DNA of 64,000 nucleotides from Pseudomonas sp. RIT-PI-S (lineage in GTDB: Bacteria; Pseudomonadota; Gammaproteobacteria; Pseudomonadales; Pseudomonadaceae): assembly GCF_025642975.1 (NCBI RefSeq), contig NZ_JANZKJ010000019.1:20353-84352 (forward strand), in the 5' to 3' direction. The first letter of the stretch is position 1. Each line of letters starts with the position of its first letter. Positions 1 to 8,731 of the stretch are shown here, in pieces. The position numbers and the translations under genes are program-made. Below the pieces are notes generated by a model. That model was not told the origin of the DNA. It was given only the letters and a program-made list of their open reading frames with translations, and did no database searches.

Positions 1-44
1 AAAGGTGATAATCCTCCGCAATTCCCTTCATCAGAGTGCGAGCC

Positions 45-524
45 ATGGGCAAGCTGGACCGTTACGACCTGAGCATCCTTGCTGAATTGCAGCGTGATGC
101 GCGCATTTCCAACCAAGAGCTGGCCGAGCGCATCGGCCTCTCGCCCTCGCCCTGCTCGCGCCGGGTGAAGCAGCTCGAGGACGACGGCTACATCACCCGT
201 CAGGTAGCGCTGCTGGATCGCAAGAAGCTCGGCCTTAACCTCACGGCCTATGTGCTGATCGGCATGGACCGGCACACCCCCGAGCGCTTCGAGAACTTCG
301 AAGCGTCTGTTCGCAACCTTCCACAGGTGCTCGAATGCAGCCTGGTCACGGGCATGGAAGCGGACTACCAGCTCAAGGTCGTGGTGCAGGACATGGATCA
401 CTACCAGCAACTGCTGCTGGGCCATCTCACGCGGATCGAGGGCGTTACCAGCGTTCGCTCGAGCTTCGTGCTCAACCAGGTACTCGCAAGCTCGGAGCTA
501 CCCTTGGCGCACCTGCGCAGTTGA
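45..524 (+). CDS. Lrp/AsnC family transcriptional regulator
   Basis: A 159-residue protein of typical Lrp/AsnC length. The N-terminal winged helix (about residues 5-60) has the family pattern LDRYDLSILAELQRDAR followed by the recognition segment IGLSPSPCSRRVKQLE. The C-terminal half is the RAM/ligand-binding fold, with an expected GMEADYQLKVV-like stretch near residue 105. Such proteins bind DNA as dimers or octamers and respond to amino acids. A GTG at 36 would add three residues; the ATG at 45 matches the family N-terminus better. The regulated gene is probably divergent and lies left of the window, so the ligand cannot be inferred. Confidence 0.9.
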   Translation: MGKLDRYDLSILAELQRDARISNQELAERIGLSPSPCSRRVKQLEDDGYITRQVALLDRKKLGLNLTAYVLIGMDRHTPERFENFEASVRNLPQVLECSLVTGMEADYQLKVVVQDMDHYQQLLLGHLTRIEGVTSVRSSFVLNQVLASSELPLAHLRS

Positions 525-609
525 GCCGTCACGAGCGCGTCGCACGGGGGTGGTAAAAAGCTCTGGAACAGGCAAGATGAACGCTTGCCAGAAAGAGAAG
601 GATCCGCCT

Positions 610-2082
610 GTGACCCCCGATGTCGATGCGTTCGTTACCCTCAACACCCCCGAACAGGCCGTGGATCGTCTGGCCTGGCTGCATGAGCGCGCTACCGTCG
701 CGCTCAGCCAGGCCCTCAAGCGTTACCTGAAAGACCGCACCGAACCGAGCCCGGACGAGCGGGCGCTGTTTCGCTACCCCGAGCTGCGCCTGACCTACCA
801 TTCCCACGGCGAAGTGCCGAGCACCACCCGGGCGTATGCCAAGCTGCAGCTCCCAGGCACTTATTCGGTCACCGTGACCCAGCCCGGCGCCTTCCGCAAA
901 TACCTCCTCGAACAGCTGGTTCCGCTGATGCGCGATTTCGACGTGCAACTGGAAGTCGGCGTCAGCCAACAGAACATTCCCTACCCCTATATCGTGGAGC
1001 AGGGTGACGAACTGGCCGGCAGCGGAATCACCGCCGCTGCCCTGGCCCGAGTGTTCCCCAGCACGGACCTGTCCGCCGCCACCGACGGCATCGCCGATGG
1101 CCTGTACGACTGGGCCAACGCCGACCCATTGCCGCTGGCGCTGTTCGACGCCGCCCGGGTGGACTTCAGCCTGCGCCGGCTGGTGCACTACACCGGCAGT
1201 GACTGGCGCCACGTGCAGCCGTGGATCCTACTCACCAACTATCACCGTTACGTGGACCAATTCGTCGCTCATGGCCTGGAGCAGCTGCACAGCGACCCGC
1301 GCTTCGTACGCCTGGTGATGCCCGGCAACGTGGTGATCGAAAAAGGCATGGACCACAGCGAAGCCCAGGCACTGGTAGCGAGCGTGGTGTGGCATCGCTA
1401 CCAGATGCCGGCCTATCACCTGATCGCCGCGGACGGCGACGGCATTACCTTGGTGAACATCGGCGTGGGCCCGTCCAACGCCAAGAACATCACCGACCAC
1501 CTGGCCGTGCTGCGCCCGCACTGCTGGCTGATGATCGGGCACTGCGGCGGCCTGCGCGCGTCCCAGACCATCGGCGACTATGTGCTGGCACATGCTTACA
1601 TGCGCCGCGACGGCATTCTCGACCGCCTGGTGCCGCCGCATATTCCAATCCCGGCGCTGGCCGAGGTGCAGTTGGCGCTGCAAGAGGCCGCGGCGCAAGT
1701 TACCGGCGAGCGCGGCGACGAGCTGAAAAAACGCCTGCGCACCGGCACCGTGCTCACTTACGACGACCGCAACTGGGAACTGCGCTGGGCCCAGGAGCGG
1801 CCGCTGATCAACCTGTCCCGGGCGGTTGCCGTGGACATGGAAAGCGGCACCATCGCCGCCCAAGGCTACCGGCTGCGCGTGCCCTACGGCACCCTGTTGT
1901 GCGTGTCGGACAAACCCCTGCACAGCGAGATCAAGCTACCGGGCTCGGCCAACGCCTTCTATAACCGCGCTGTCAGCCAGCACCTGACCATCGGCATCGC
2001 TGCCCTGGACCTGCTGCGCACCCAACTCAACGCGCTGCACTCGCGCAAGCTGCGCAGTTTCGACGAGCCGCCCTTCCGCTGA
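610..2082 (+). CDS. amn: AMP nucleosidase
   Basis: AMP nucleosidase hydrolyses AMP to adenine and ribose 5-phosphate in the cytoplasm. The 490-residue product matches the usual length (about 484 in E. coli). An N-terminal amn-specific domain is followed by a purine-phosphorylase-like domain that includes the stretch IGHCGGLRASQTIGDYVLAH and, near the end, AVDMESGTIAAQGYR, typical of the nucleoside phosphorylase/hydrolase fold. Starts at 550 (GTG) and 577 (ATG) are also open. I prefer GTG at 610 because a strong ribosome-binding site (GAGAAGGA, 596-603) sits just before it. The gene stands alone between the Lrp-type regulator and rluE. Confidence 0.92.
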   Translation: MTPDVDAFVTLNTPEQAVDRLAWLHERATVALSQALKRYLKDRTEPSPDERALFRYPELRLTYHSHGEVPSTTRAYAKLQLPGTYSVTVTQPGAFRKYLLEQLVPLMRDFDVQLEVGVSQQNIPYPYIVEQGDELAGSGITAAALARVFPSTDLSAATDGIADGLYDWANADPLPLALFDAARVDFSLRRLVHYTGSDWRHVQPWILLTNYHRYVDQFVAHGLEQLHSDPRFVRLVMPGNVVIEKGMDHSEAQALVASVVWHRYQMPAYHLIAADGDGITLVNIGVGPSNAKNITDHLAVLRPHCWLMIGHCGGLRASQTIGDYVLAHAYMRRDGILDRLVPPHIPIPALAEVQLALQEAAAQVTGERGDELKKRLRTGTVLTYDDRNWELRWAQERPLINLSRAVAVDMESGTIAAQGYRLRVPYGTLLCVSDKPLHSEIKLPGSANAFYNRAVSQHLTIGIAALDLLRTQLNALHSRKLRSFDEPPFR

Positions 2083-2136
2083 TCGCTCGCAGCGGGGCTG
2101 GTATGCTATCGGCCCCGCTGCAACCGGTTGCCTGCC

Positions 2137-2742
2137 ATGCCTGCTCCACCTCGCCGCCCCCTTCCCCGCCGCGTACCGAAAGCGGCGCCCGCCGCGCCTC
2201 GGCTGATCGTGCTGAACAAGCCGTACGATGTGCTCACCCAGTTCAGCGACGACCAAGGGCGGGCAACGCTCAAGGACTACCTCGACCTTCCCGGGGTCTA
2301 TCCCGCCGGGCGGCTGGATCGCGACAGCGAAGGGCTGCTGCTGTTGACCAACGACGGGCGCTTGCAGGCGCGCATCGCCGACCCCAAGCACAAGTTGGCG
2401 AAAACCTATTGGGTGCAGGTCGAGGGCGAGCCGCAGGAAGCACAGCTGGCGCAGCTACGCACGGGCGTGGTGCTCAACGACGGCCCCACCCTTCCGGCAC
2501 AGGCGCGGCAGATCGAAGCGCCCGAGCTATGGCCGCGCAACCCTCCGGTTCGTTTTCGCAAGAGCGTGCCCACCGCCTGGCTGGAGCTGACCATCCGCGA
2601 GGGCCGCAACCGCCAGGTACGGCGCATGACTGCGGCGGTGGGCTTGCCTACCTTGCGCCTGGTACGTGCCTGCATTGGCTCGTTCAGCCTGGATGGCCTG
2701 GGCCCGGGGGAGTGGCGGGAGGTGGACCCCAGCAGCCTGTAG
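2137..2742 (+). CDS. rluE: 23S rRNA pseudouridine synthase RluE-like (RsuA family)
   Basis: This enzyme is expected to convert a uridine of 23S rRNA (U2457 in E. coli) to pseudouridine. The RsuA/RluB/RluE signature GRLDRDSEGLLLLTNDG carries the catalytic Asp, and a second conserved block, EGRNRQVRRMTAAVGLPTLRL, lies in the C-terminal half. There is no N-terminal S4 domain, which points to RluE rather than RsuA or RluB. The first 25 residues are Pro/Arg rich, as in other RluE proteins. The ATG at 2137 is chosen over an in-frame TTG nine bases earlier. It is monocistronic, 55 bp after amn. Confidence 0.88.
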   Translation: MPAPPRRPLPRRVPKAAPAAPRLIVLNKPYDVLTQFSDDQGRATLKDYLDLPGVYPAGRLDRDSEGLLLLTNDGRLQARIADPKHKLAKTYWVQVEGEPQEAQLAQLRTGVVLNDGPTLPAQARQIEAPELWPRNPPVRFRKSVPTAWLELTIREGRNRQVRRMTAAVGLPTLRLVRACIGSFSLDGLGPGEWREVDPSSL

Positions 2743-2766
2743 GAACAGGCAAAGCCTGCGAACAGG
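2737..2766. repeat. REP-like imperfect palindrome
   Basis: The segment CTGTAGGAACAGGC-AAA-GCCTGCGAACAGG overlaps the rluE stop codon and forms a stem (CAGGC/GCCTG). It resembles the degenerate short palindromes scattered between Pseudomonas genes (a TGTAGGAGC...GCGAA type). A related element is at 11141. It may act as a 3' end stabiliser or weak terminator. Confidence 0.4.
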
Positions 2767-2866
2767 ATGTGCGAAATGTTCAGGCAGGCAGTGAACATCC
2801 GGCCACCGGGCTATCGCCCAGCCCTACAACGAACCGGTGCGCCAGCGATGGTCCGGGCCGCTGGGC

Positions 2867-4513
2867 TCACAACCCCGGTGCCGACCGCTGCACCAGCGCC
2901 TGTACCTCCACGCCACGCGGCAAGGCGCCGTAAGCGCCGGCGCGATGTTCCAGGCGGCTGGCCATAAAGCCGTCGCTCACCGCGCTATTACCGGCTTCGA
3001 GCAACAGCTTGGCTTGCAGGGTCAGGGCCAAGTCTTCGGTCAGTTGCCGCGCGCGATAAGGAAGCTCGGCGGTGTTTCGCAGGTCCGCCTGCAAGCGCTG
3101 GATCGCGGCGGCCAGGCGGCGATCGCCGTGGCCGTCCCCCAGTTCGGCGAATAAGGCCTCCACTACTCCCGGCTCCTTGGACAGCGCGCGAAGCACGTCC
3201 AGGCACTGCACGTTGCCAGACCCCTCCCAGGTCGAGTTCACCGGCGCCTCGCGGTACAGCCGGGGCAGGATGCTGTCCTCCACATAGCCTGCGCCGCCCA
3301 GGCACTCGGCGGCTTCATTGATCATTCCCGGCGCCCGTTTGCAGATCCAGTACTTGCCCACGGCAGTCACCAGGCGGGCAAACAGCGCCTGGCCAGGGTC
3401 GGCGAGCTGGTCCAGCGCCTGGCCCATGCGCAAGCTCAGCGCCAGCGCCGCTTCGCTTTCCAGCGCGAGGTCGGCGAGCACATTCTGCATCAACGGCTGC
3501 TCCACCAACGGCCGGCCACCCACGCTACGGTGTGTGCAGTGGTGAATCGCCTGGGTCAGCGCCTGGCGCATCAGCGCACTGGAGCCGACCATGCAATCGA
3601 AACGGGTCATCGCCACCATTTCGAGGATGGTGGGTACGCCACGCCCTGGCTCGCCGATCATCCAGGCCAGGGCGCCACGGTATTCCACCTCGCTGGAGGC
3701 ATTGGAGCGATTACCCAGCTTGTGCTTCAGCCGCTGAATATAAAAGGCATTGCGACTGCCATCCGGGCGGTGCCGCGGCAGCAGGAAACAGCTCAGCCCC
3801 TCGTCGGTATACGCCAGGGTAAGGAAGGCATCGCACATGGGCGCCGAGCAAAACCATTTATGGCCCAGCAGCTCGTAAGCCTGCCCCGGGCCTGGCTGGC
3901 CCACCGCAAAGGCTCGGGTGGTGTTGGCGCGCACATCGGTGCCGCCCTGTTTCTCGGTCATGGCCATGCCGATGGTCGCGCCCGCCTTGTGGCTTATTTC
4001 CAGGTTGCGCGGGTCGTATTCGGTGGCCAGCACCTTGGGCAGCCAGCGCTCGGCGAGGTCGGGTTGCAGCCGCAAGGCGGGCACGCTGGCGAAGGTCATG
4101 GTCAAGGGGCATCCGCTACCGGCCTCCGCCTGGCTGTGCAGGTAGGTCATCGCCGCGCGTGCCACATGCGCGCCGGGCTGCGGCTCGAGCCATGGCAGCG
4201 CGTGCAGGCCATGCTTGATGGCCGTGGCCATCAGCTGATGGTAAGCGGGGTGAAACTCCACGGTATCGAGGCGGTTGCCATATCGGTCATGGCTGTGGAA
4301 CACCGGCGGATGCTCATTGGCGAGAAAGCCCGCGGCCATCAGCGGCCCGCCCGCCAACGCGCCGTAAGCGTCGATCCGCGCCTGGGCCCAGCCCGCCCCG
4401 AAGCGCCGCGACCACTCCTGCAATGGCACGTCCAGGCGGTACAGGTTGGCACCATCAAGGCTCGGCGGCTGGTTGCTGACCTGGTGCGTTTCGGCGAACT
4501 GTTGCAGGTTCAT
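2867..4513 (-). CDS. AidB-like acyl-CoA dehydrogenase family protein
   Basis: A 548-residue flavoprotein of the AidB branch of acyl-CoA dehydrogenases (E. coli AidB is 541 residues). Seen in the sequence: GMAMTEKQGGTDVRANT (flavin-binding middle domain), the AidB-type C-terminal block ECLGGAGYVEDSILPRLYRE followed by APVNSTWEGSGNVQCLDVLR, and an N-terminal extension rich in Pro and Trp. AidB-type proteins bind DNA and have been linked to protection from alkylation; this member could equally be an acyl-CoA dehydrogenase of unknown substrate. The start at 4513 (MNLQQFAETHQ) is preferred; an upstream extension to 4570 has no family support. It lies downstream of ladS on the same strand, 90 bp away. 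Confidence 0.85.
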   Translation of the reverse strand: MNLQQFAETHQVSNQPPSLDGANLYRLDVPLQEWSRRFGAGWAQARIDAYGALAGGPLMAAGFLANEHPPVFHSHDRYGNRLDTVEFHPAYHQLMATAIKHGLHALPWLEPQPGAHVARAAMTYLHSQAEAGSGCPLTMTFASVPALRLQPDLAERWLPKVLATEYDPRNLEISHKAGATIGMAMTEKQGGTDVRANTTRAFAVGQPGPGQAYELLGHKWFCSAPMCDAFLTLAYTDEGLSCFLLPRHRPDGSRNAFYIQRLKHKLGNRSNASSEVEYRGALAWMIGEPGRGVPTILEMVAMTRFDCMVGSSALMRQALTQAIHHCTHRSVGGRPLVEQPLMQNVLADLALESEAALALSLRMGQALDQLADPGQALFARLVTAVGKYWICKRAPGMINEAAECLGGAGYVEDSILPRLYREAPVNSTWEGSGNVQCLDVLRALSKEPGVVEALFAELGDGHGDRRLAAAIQRLQADLRNTAELPYRARQLTEDLALTLQAKLLLEAGNSAVSDGFMASRLEHRAGAYGALPRGVEVQALVQRSAPGL

Positions 4514-4603
4514 GCTGGGCTCCACAGGCATCGGCAATGCTTGAAGTGAAGCATGCCCATGCCCGCCCACAAAGCGGCAAAAGCGCCGAACGCTGTAACC
4601 CTG

Positions 4604-6985
4604 CTAGCCCTCCAGCATCAGGCAGGGTTCGAGCAACACCTCGGCGAGCAGCGCCTGGAATGTCTCGAAGCGCACCGGGCGCGCGATCACGGCGCTCAGG
4701 CCTGCGTCCAGGCAACGCTGGCGCTCGCTGCTCGGCGCGCCGTCAATGACCGCGACCATGCCGAACTCTATCGCCCCGGCCGATTGCCGCAGGCGCTGTA
4801 CCTGCTCCAGCAGCGCGGGCAAAGGTCCGCTGCCATCGAGCAGCAGGGCCGCCCCAGGGAGCGAGCGCAGTGCCTCCACCGCGGCGATTTCGTTGACGAC
4901 GCCGCGCACTTGATAGCCAAGCCGCAAGAGCATGCCGCGGATCACCAGTTGGTCGACCCGCTCACTCTCGATCAACACCACCGTGCACTCACCAGGCTGG
5001 CGGCCCGCTGCCGACGCCGTAGGGCGAGGCCGCACAGGTTCGATGACTGGTACGTCCTCCACGCCCAGGCTGACCGCCAGCTCAAAGCAACTGCCCTGGC
5101 CGGGCGTGGATTGGTGGCTGAGCGTGCCGTCGAGCAGCGTCGCCAACTGCCGGCAAATGGCAAGCCCGATACCCAGCCCGCCATGCTCGCGGGTCATGGA
5201 GCCATCCACTTGATAGAACTGCTGATACAGCGAATCCCCAGGCAGGCTCAAGCCGATGCCGGTGTCGATTACCCGGAACACCACCCGCACTTCGCTGTAC
5301 TGGTGCTCGACCGCTTCCACGGCGAGGGTCACCGACCCTTCACGGGTGAACTTGATGGCGTTGTCCAGCAAGCGCCCAAGGCACAGGGCCATTTTCTTCA
5401 GGTCACCACGCAGGATATCGGGAACGCCCGGCACCACCTCGCTGCGCAATGCCAGGCCCTTTTCGTTGGCCTGGCCAATGAACTGCATGTGCAGGCTGTC
5501 GAGCAGCACCTGCAGGCGGAACGGCTCGACCCGTGGTTTCAAGCGGCCAGCCTGCAGCTCGGTGAGGATCAGAATGTCGTCGACCATGCGCATCATGTCC
5601 CGGGCCGAACGCGACGCGGTTTGCTGGTACGAAGTCAGCTCGCCATTCATGGGCACGGTCTGCATCAGTTCGAGCGAGCCGATCACGCCATTCATCGGGG
5701 TGCGCAGTTCATGCGTCACCGTGGCCAGGAACTCATCTTTCAAGCGGTTGCTTTCCGAGAGTTGCTGGTTGAGCACTTCAAGCTTGTGCCCGGCGTCGAG
5801 GAGCACCTGGGCCTGTTGTTCGCGCATAGCGTTAATGCGGTCTGCCAGTGCCAACGACAGCAGTGCCACCTCCAGCGCGGAGCCCAACTGGCTGGCGTAC
5901 ATGGTCAGGAACATATTGGGCAGCAGCCCGAGCACCATCAGCGTATTGACGATGCCGCCCAGCAGGAAGGCCGACCAGGCGATCATGAAATACCGAGCCT
6001 GGCGCTGCCCCTTGAGCCAGGCGGTGATACCCGCGCTGAAGATCACCACGGTGAAAACCAGCGCCAGCGCGGTGGCGAGCCGCAGGGCAAGGCCGTAACC
6101 GGCCATCAGCGACATCGCCATCACCACGACGCCCGCGCCCATCAACAGCTTGAGCAGGCGGTCCAGCCAGCGCCCGTGCTTAGCGGTACGCAGGAACGTG
6201 CGCGAGAACTGGCAGCCAAAGAAGGCGGCCGCGCCGATCAAAAACGGCGTGGCGGCGTTCGCCCACCAGGGGTTGTTCGGCCAGAAGAACTGTATGCCGG
6301 CGCCATTGACCGACACCTGATACAAACCGAACGAGGCGATATAGAGGATGTAATAAAGGTAGCTGGTGTCTCGCACGCTCAGGTAAATGAACAGGTTGTA
6401 AACCAGCATCACCAGCAGCACGCCGTAGATCAGCCCGAAGACGTAGAACCGCTCTGGCTGCGCCTCGAGGAAGGCTTCGGCCGACCACAGCGACAGCGGT
6501 ACCTGTACCGAGCCCTCGCTCTGCACGCGCAGCAAGACCGTGCGCGCTTCGCCGGGCTTGAAGGCCAGGTTGAACACATAGTTGTTCTGCCGGATGGGCC
6601 GGCTGGCCCAGGGCAGTTCGTCCCCGGTCTGTGCCTCCAAGTGCCAGCCACCGTCGCCATCGGGCAGGTAGAGGTCCACGTGGTCCATTGGCGGATAGGC
6701 CAGCTCCAGCAGCCAGGTGCGCGCACCGCTTTGGTCGTGGCGGGGCAGGTAACGCAGGTCTGCTTTCAGCCAGAATGCCGAGCTGGAATACCCCGCGTTG
6801 AGCACACTGGTGGTATTGGCGCGGAACGGTTGAGCCAGCACCTGGTCTAGGGTAGCGGCACCGGTTTTGTCTTCGAAATACGTCAGTTCCTGCCCCAGAG
6901 GGAGATTACGGGTACTGTCGTCGAAGTCGATAGCGGTTGCCAGCGACGGCAACCAGCACAGCAGCAAAAGGAGAATGTAGCGCAT
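4604..6985 (-). CDS. ladS: LadS-like hybrid sensor histidine kinase
   Basis: A 793-residue membrane sensor with the LadS/RetS architecture. It has a signal peptide (about 1-18), a periplasmic 7TMR-DISMED2 domain (about 30-160), a seven-helix 7TMR-DISM module (about 180-385), HisKA with His425 in ATVTHELRTP, an HATPase (N-box LLDNAIKFT, G-boxes DTGIGLSLP and GGLGIGLAI) and a C-terminal receiver-like domain (about 668-790). In P. aeruginosa LadS, also beside thiD, feeds the GacS/GacA-Rsm switch and responds to calcium. The receiver here is poorly conserved. Asp717 (LLLDGSGP) sits where the phosphoacceptor should be, but the usual Thr is replaced and the Lys is Arg (ARPVR). The start at 6985 gives the signal peptide; longer frames do not. 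It is divergent from thiD. Confidence 0.88.
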   Translation of the reverse strand: MRYILLLLLCWLPSLATAIDFDDSTRNLPLGQELTYFEDKTGAATLDQVLAQPFRANTTSVLNAGYSSSAFWLKADLRYLPRHDQSGARTWLLELAYPPMDHVDLYLPDGDGGWHLEAQTGDELPWASRPIRQNNYVFNLAFKPGEARTVLLRVQSEGSVQVPLSLWSAEAFLEAQPERFYVFGLIYGVLLVMLVYNLFIYLSVRDTSYLYYILYIASFGLYQVSVNGAGIQFFWPNNPWWANAATPFLIGAAAFFGCQFSRTFLRTAKHGRWLDRLLKLLMGAGVVVMAMSLMAGYGLALRLATALALVFTVVIFSAGITAWLKGQRQARYFMIAWSAFLLGGIVNTLMVLGLLPNMFLTMYASQLGSALEVALLSLALADRINAMREQQAQVLLDAGHKLEVLNQQLSESNRLKDEFLATVTHELRTPMNGVIGSLELMQTVPMNGELTSYQQTASRSARDMMRMVDDILILTELQAGRLKPRVEPFRLQVLLDSLHMQFIGQANEKGLALRSEVVPGVPDILRGDLKKMALCLGRLLDNAIKFTREGSVTLAVEAVEHQYSEVRVVFRVIDTGIGLSLPGDSLYQQFYQVDGSMTREHGGLGIGLAICRQLATLLDGTLSHQSTPGQGSCFELAVSLGVEDVPVIEPVRPRPTASAAGRQPGECTVVLIESERVDQLVIRGMLLRLGYQVRGVVNEIAAVEALRSLPGAALLLDGSGPLPALLEQVQRLRQSAGAIEFGMVAVIDGAPSSERQRCLDAGLSAVIARPVRFETFQALLAEVLLEPCLMLEG

Positions 6986-7221
6986 ACGGCCCCGGCCAAA
7001 GCCACCTGCAGCATCGGGAAGCCCCCAATTTCCCTTTGAGTCGACGTGCTGGCAACCTGTTATCAATTTTGCCGCATCCTACCATAGCCGCTGGCCTCTG
7101 CATCCTGCTTGCTACAATTGCCGACGGCCATCGCGCAGCCGTCGGTCGCGCTGCTTTCACGGGGTGAAATTCCCCGGCCGCCATGGGCCCGGGCGAGGGT
7201 TTGGTGATAAGCTCGCGGCCC

Positions 7222-8019
7222 ATGAATACCTACACTTCTCGCCCTGTCGTTCTCTGCCTCTCCGGCCATGACCCAAGCGGTGGCGCCGGCCTTCAAGCCG
7301 ATATCGAAGCGCTGCTTGCACAAGGCTGCCATGCCGCGCCCGCCGTGACCGCGTTGACGGTGCAAAACACCGTGGACGTTACGGATTTTCGCGTGCTCGA
7401 CCGTGCCTGGGTGCTGGCCCAGGCTCAAGCGGTGATGGCCGACTCACCGATCGCGGCGATCAAGCTGGGCATGCTTGGCTCGCTCGAGATGGTCGACACG
7501 GTGGTCGAGCTGATCCTCGCCAACCCGGGCGTGCCGGTGGTCTGCGACCCCGTGCTGCGCGCCGGGGGTGGCGGGCGCCTGGGCAAGGATGAAGTCGGTT
7601 ATGCGATCCGCGAGAAGGTCCTGCCGCTGGCGACCATCACCACGCCCAACCTCCCAGAGGCGCGGATCCTCGCCGAGCTGCCCGAGGGCAGCGCCGAGGC
7701 CTGCGCCCAGAAGCTGCTGGTTCATTGCGCCAATGTATTGATTACCGGCGGCCACGGCGACGAACAGCAGATCCATAACCGGCTGTATGGCCGCGATGGC
7801 CTGCGCGATACCCGCACTTGCGAGCGCCTACCCGGCAGCTACCATGGCTCTGGATGCACCCTGGCCAGCGCCTTGGCCGGCCGCCTGGCCCTGGGCGAGG
7901 GCCTGGCCAGCGCAGTGAACTCGGCCCTGGACTACACCTGGCGCACGCTGCGTGACGCCGAGCGCCTCGGCCAAGGCCAATATGTTCCGCGTCGGCTGCC
8001 CCTGGATTTTTGCTCCTGA
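7222..8019 (+). CDS. thiD: Hydroxymethylpyrimidine/phosphomethylpyrimidine kinase
   Basis: ThiD phosphorylates HMP to HMP-P and then HMP-PP in thiamine synthesis. The 265-residue protein has the ribokinase-fold pattern: LSGHDPSGGAGLQADIEALL near residue 12, CDPVLRAGGGGRLG in the middle, and the anion-hole/catalytic motif GSYHGSGCTLASAL near the end. The ATG at 7222 begins MNTYTSRPVVLC; the frame is open to 7183 without family support. It is followed 65 bp later by thiE, which supplies the next step. The thiD-thiE gap contains a perfect GC-rich hairpin (GGCCGGGC at 8028-8035 with GCCCGGCC at 8043-8050) lacking a T-run, perhaps an mRNA processing or stability element. Confidence 0.95.
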   Translation: MNTYTSRPVVLCLSGHDPSGGAGLQADIEALLAQGCHAAPAVTALTVQNTVDVTDFRVLDRAWVLAQAQAVMADSPIAAIKLGMLGSLEMVDTVVELILANPGVPVVCDPVLRAGGGGRLGKDEVGYAIREKVLPLATITTPNLPEARILAELPEGSAEACAQKLLVHCANVLITGGHGDEQQIHNRLYGRDGLRDTRTCERLPGSYHGSGCTLASALAGRLALGEGLASAVNSALDYTWRTLRDAERLGQGQYVPRRLPLDFCS

Positions 8020-8084
8020 GCCGCGCTGGCCGGGCCATGCCTGCCCGGCCGCGCCGAGCCCGCCACGGGCGTGAGAGGTAAGAG

Positions 8085-8708
8085 ATGAAACTACGCGGCC
8101 TGTACGCCATCACCGACCACCAGCTCCTCGATGGGCACTTTCTCGATTACGTGAAAGCGGCGCTGGACGGTGGCATCACCTTGCTGCAATACCGCGACAA
8201 GCGCCGCGAGGATGCCCGTCGCCTACGTGAGGCCGAAGCGCTCAACCGCCTGTGCGAGGCGTATAACACCCGGCTGATCATCAACGACGACGCGGAGCTC
8301 GCCGCCCGCCTGGGCGTAGGGGTTCACTTGGGCCAAACCGATGGCCCCTTGCCCCCGGCGCGCAGCTTGCTTGGCCGCAAGGCAATCATTGGCGCGACCT
8401 GCCACGCCAGCCTCGACCTCGCCAGCCAGGCCGCGGCCGATGGGGCGAGTTATGTGGCATTCGGGCGGTTTTTCAGCTCGATGACCAAACCCGAAGCGCC
8501 GCCGGCGAGCCTCGATCTGCTCTGCGACGCACGCCGCCAGTTGAAGCTGCCGATCTGCGTGATCGGCGGTATCACCCTCGAAAACGCGCCCCTGCTGCTC
8601 GAACGCGGCGCCGACCTGCTTGCCGTGGTGCACGCGCTCTTCGCTGCCGACAGCGCCGCTGAAGTGACCCGTCGCGCCCGCGCCTTCAATGCGCTGTTCA
8701 ACGCCTGA
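8085..8708 (+). CDS. thiE: Thiamine phosphate synthase
   Basis: ThiE joins HMP-PP to the thiazole phosphate to give thiamine phosphate, following directly on the ThiD step. The 207-residue TIM-barrel protein has LLQYRDKRRED (diphosphate-binding region), LIINDDAELAARLGVGVHLGQ, IIGATCHASLDLASQAA, YVAFGRFFSSMTKP and ICVIGGITLENAPLLLERGA, all in the expected order. An RBS (GAGAGGTAAGAG) precedes ATG 8085. It ends 23 bp before hemL, and the three genes thiD-thiE-hemL are probably co-transcribed. Confidence 0.95.
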   Translation: MKLRGLYAITDHQLLDGHFLDYVKAALDGGITLLQYRDKRREDARRLREAEALNRLCEAYNTRLIINDDAELAARLGVGVHLGQTDGPLPPARSLLGRKAIIGATCHASLDLASQAAADGASYVAFGRFFSSMTKPEAPPASLDLLCDARRQLKLPICVIGGITLENAPLLLERGADLLAVVHALFAADSAAEVTRRARAFNALFNA

Positions 8709-8731
8709 ATCGACTTGAGAGAACCCGCCCC

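Noticed and set aside
4553..6850. Long 765-residue forward frame across ladS
   Set aside because: It is antisense to a complete hybrid kinase with all motifs; the forward translation is His/Gln/Arg rich with no family pattern.
7161..7175. GGGGTGAAATTCCCC resembling part of the FMN riboswitch (RFN) element upstream of thiD
   Set aside because: Only this 15-base hairpin matches. The rest of the RFN consensus is missing and only about 60 bp separate it from the thiD start; no CTGAGA of a TPP riboswitch either.
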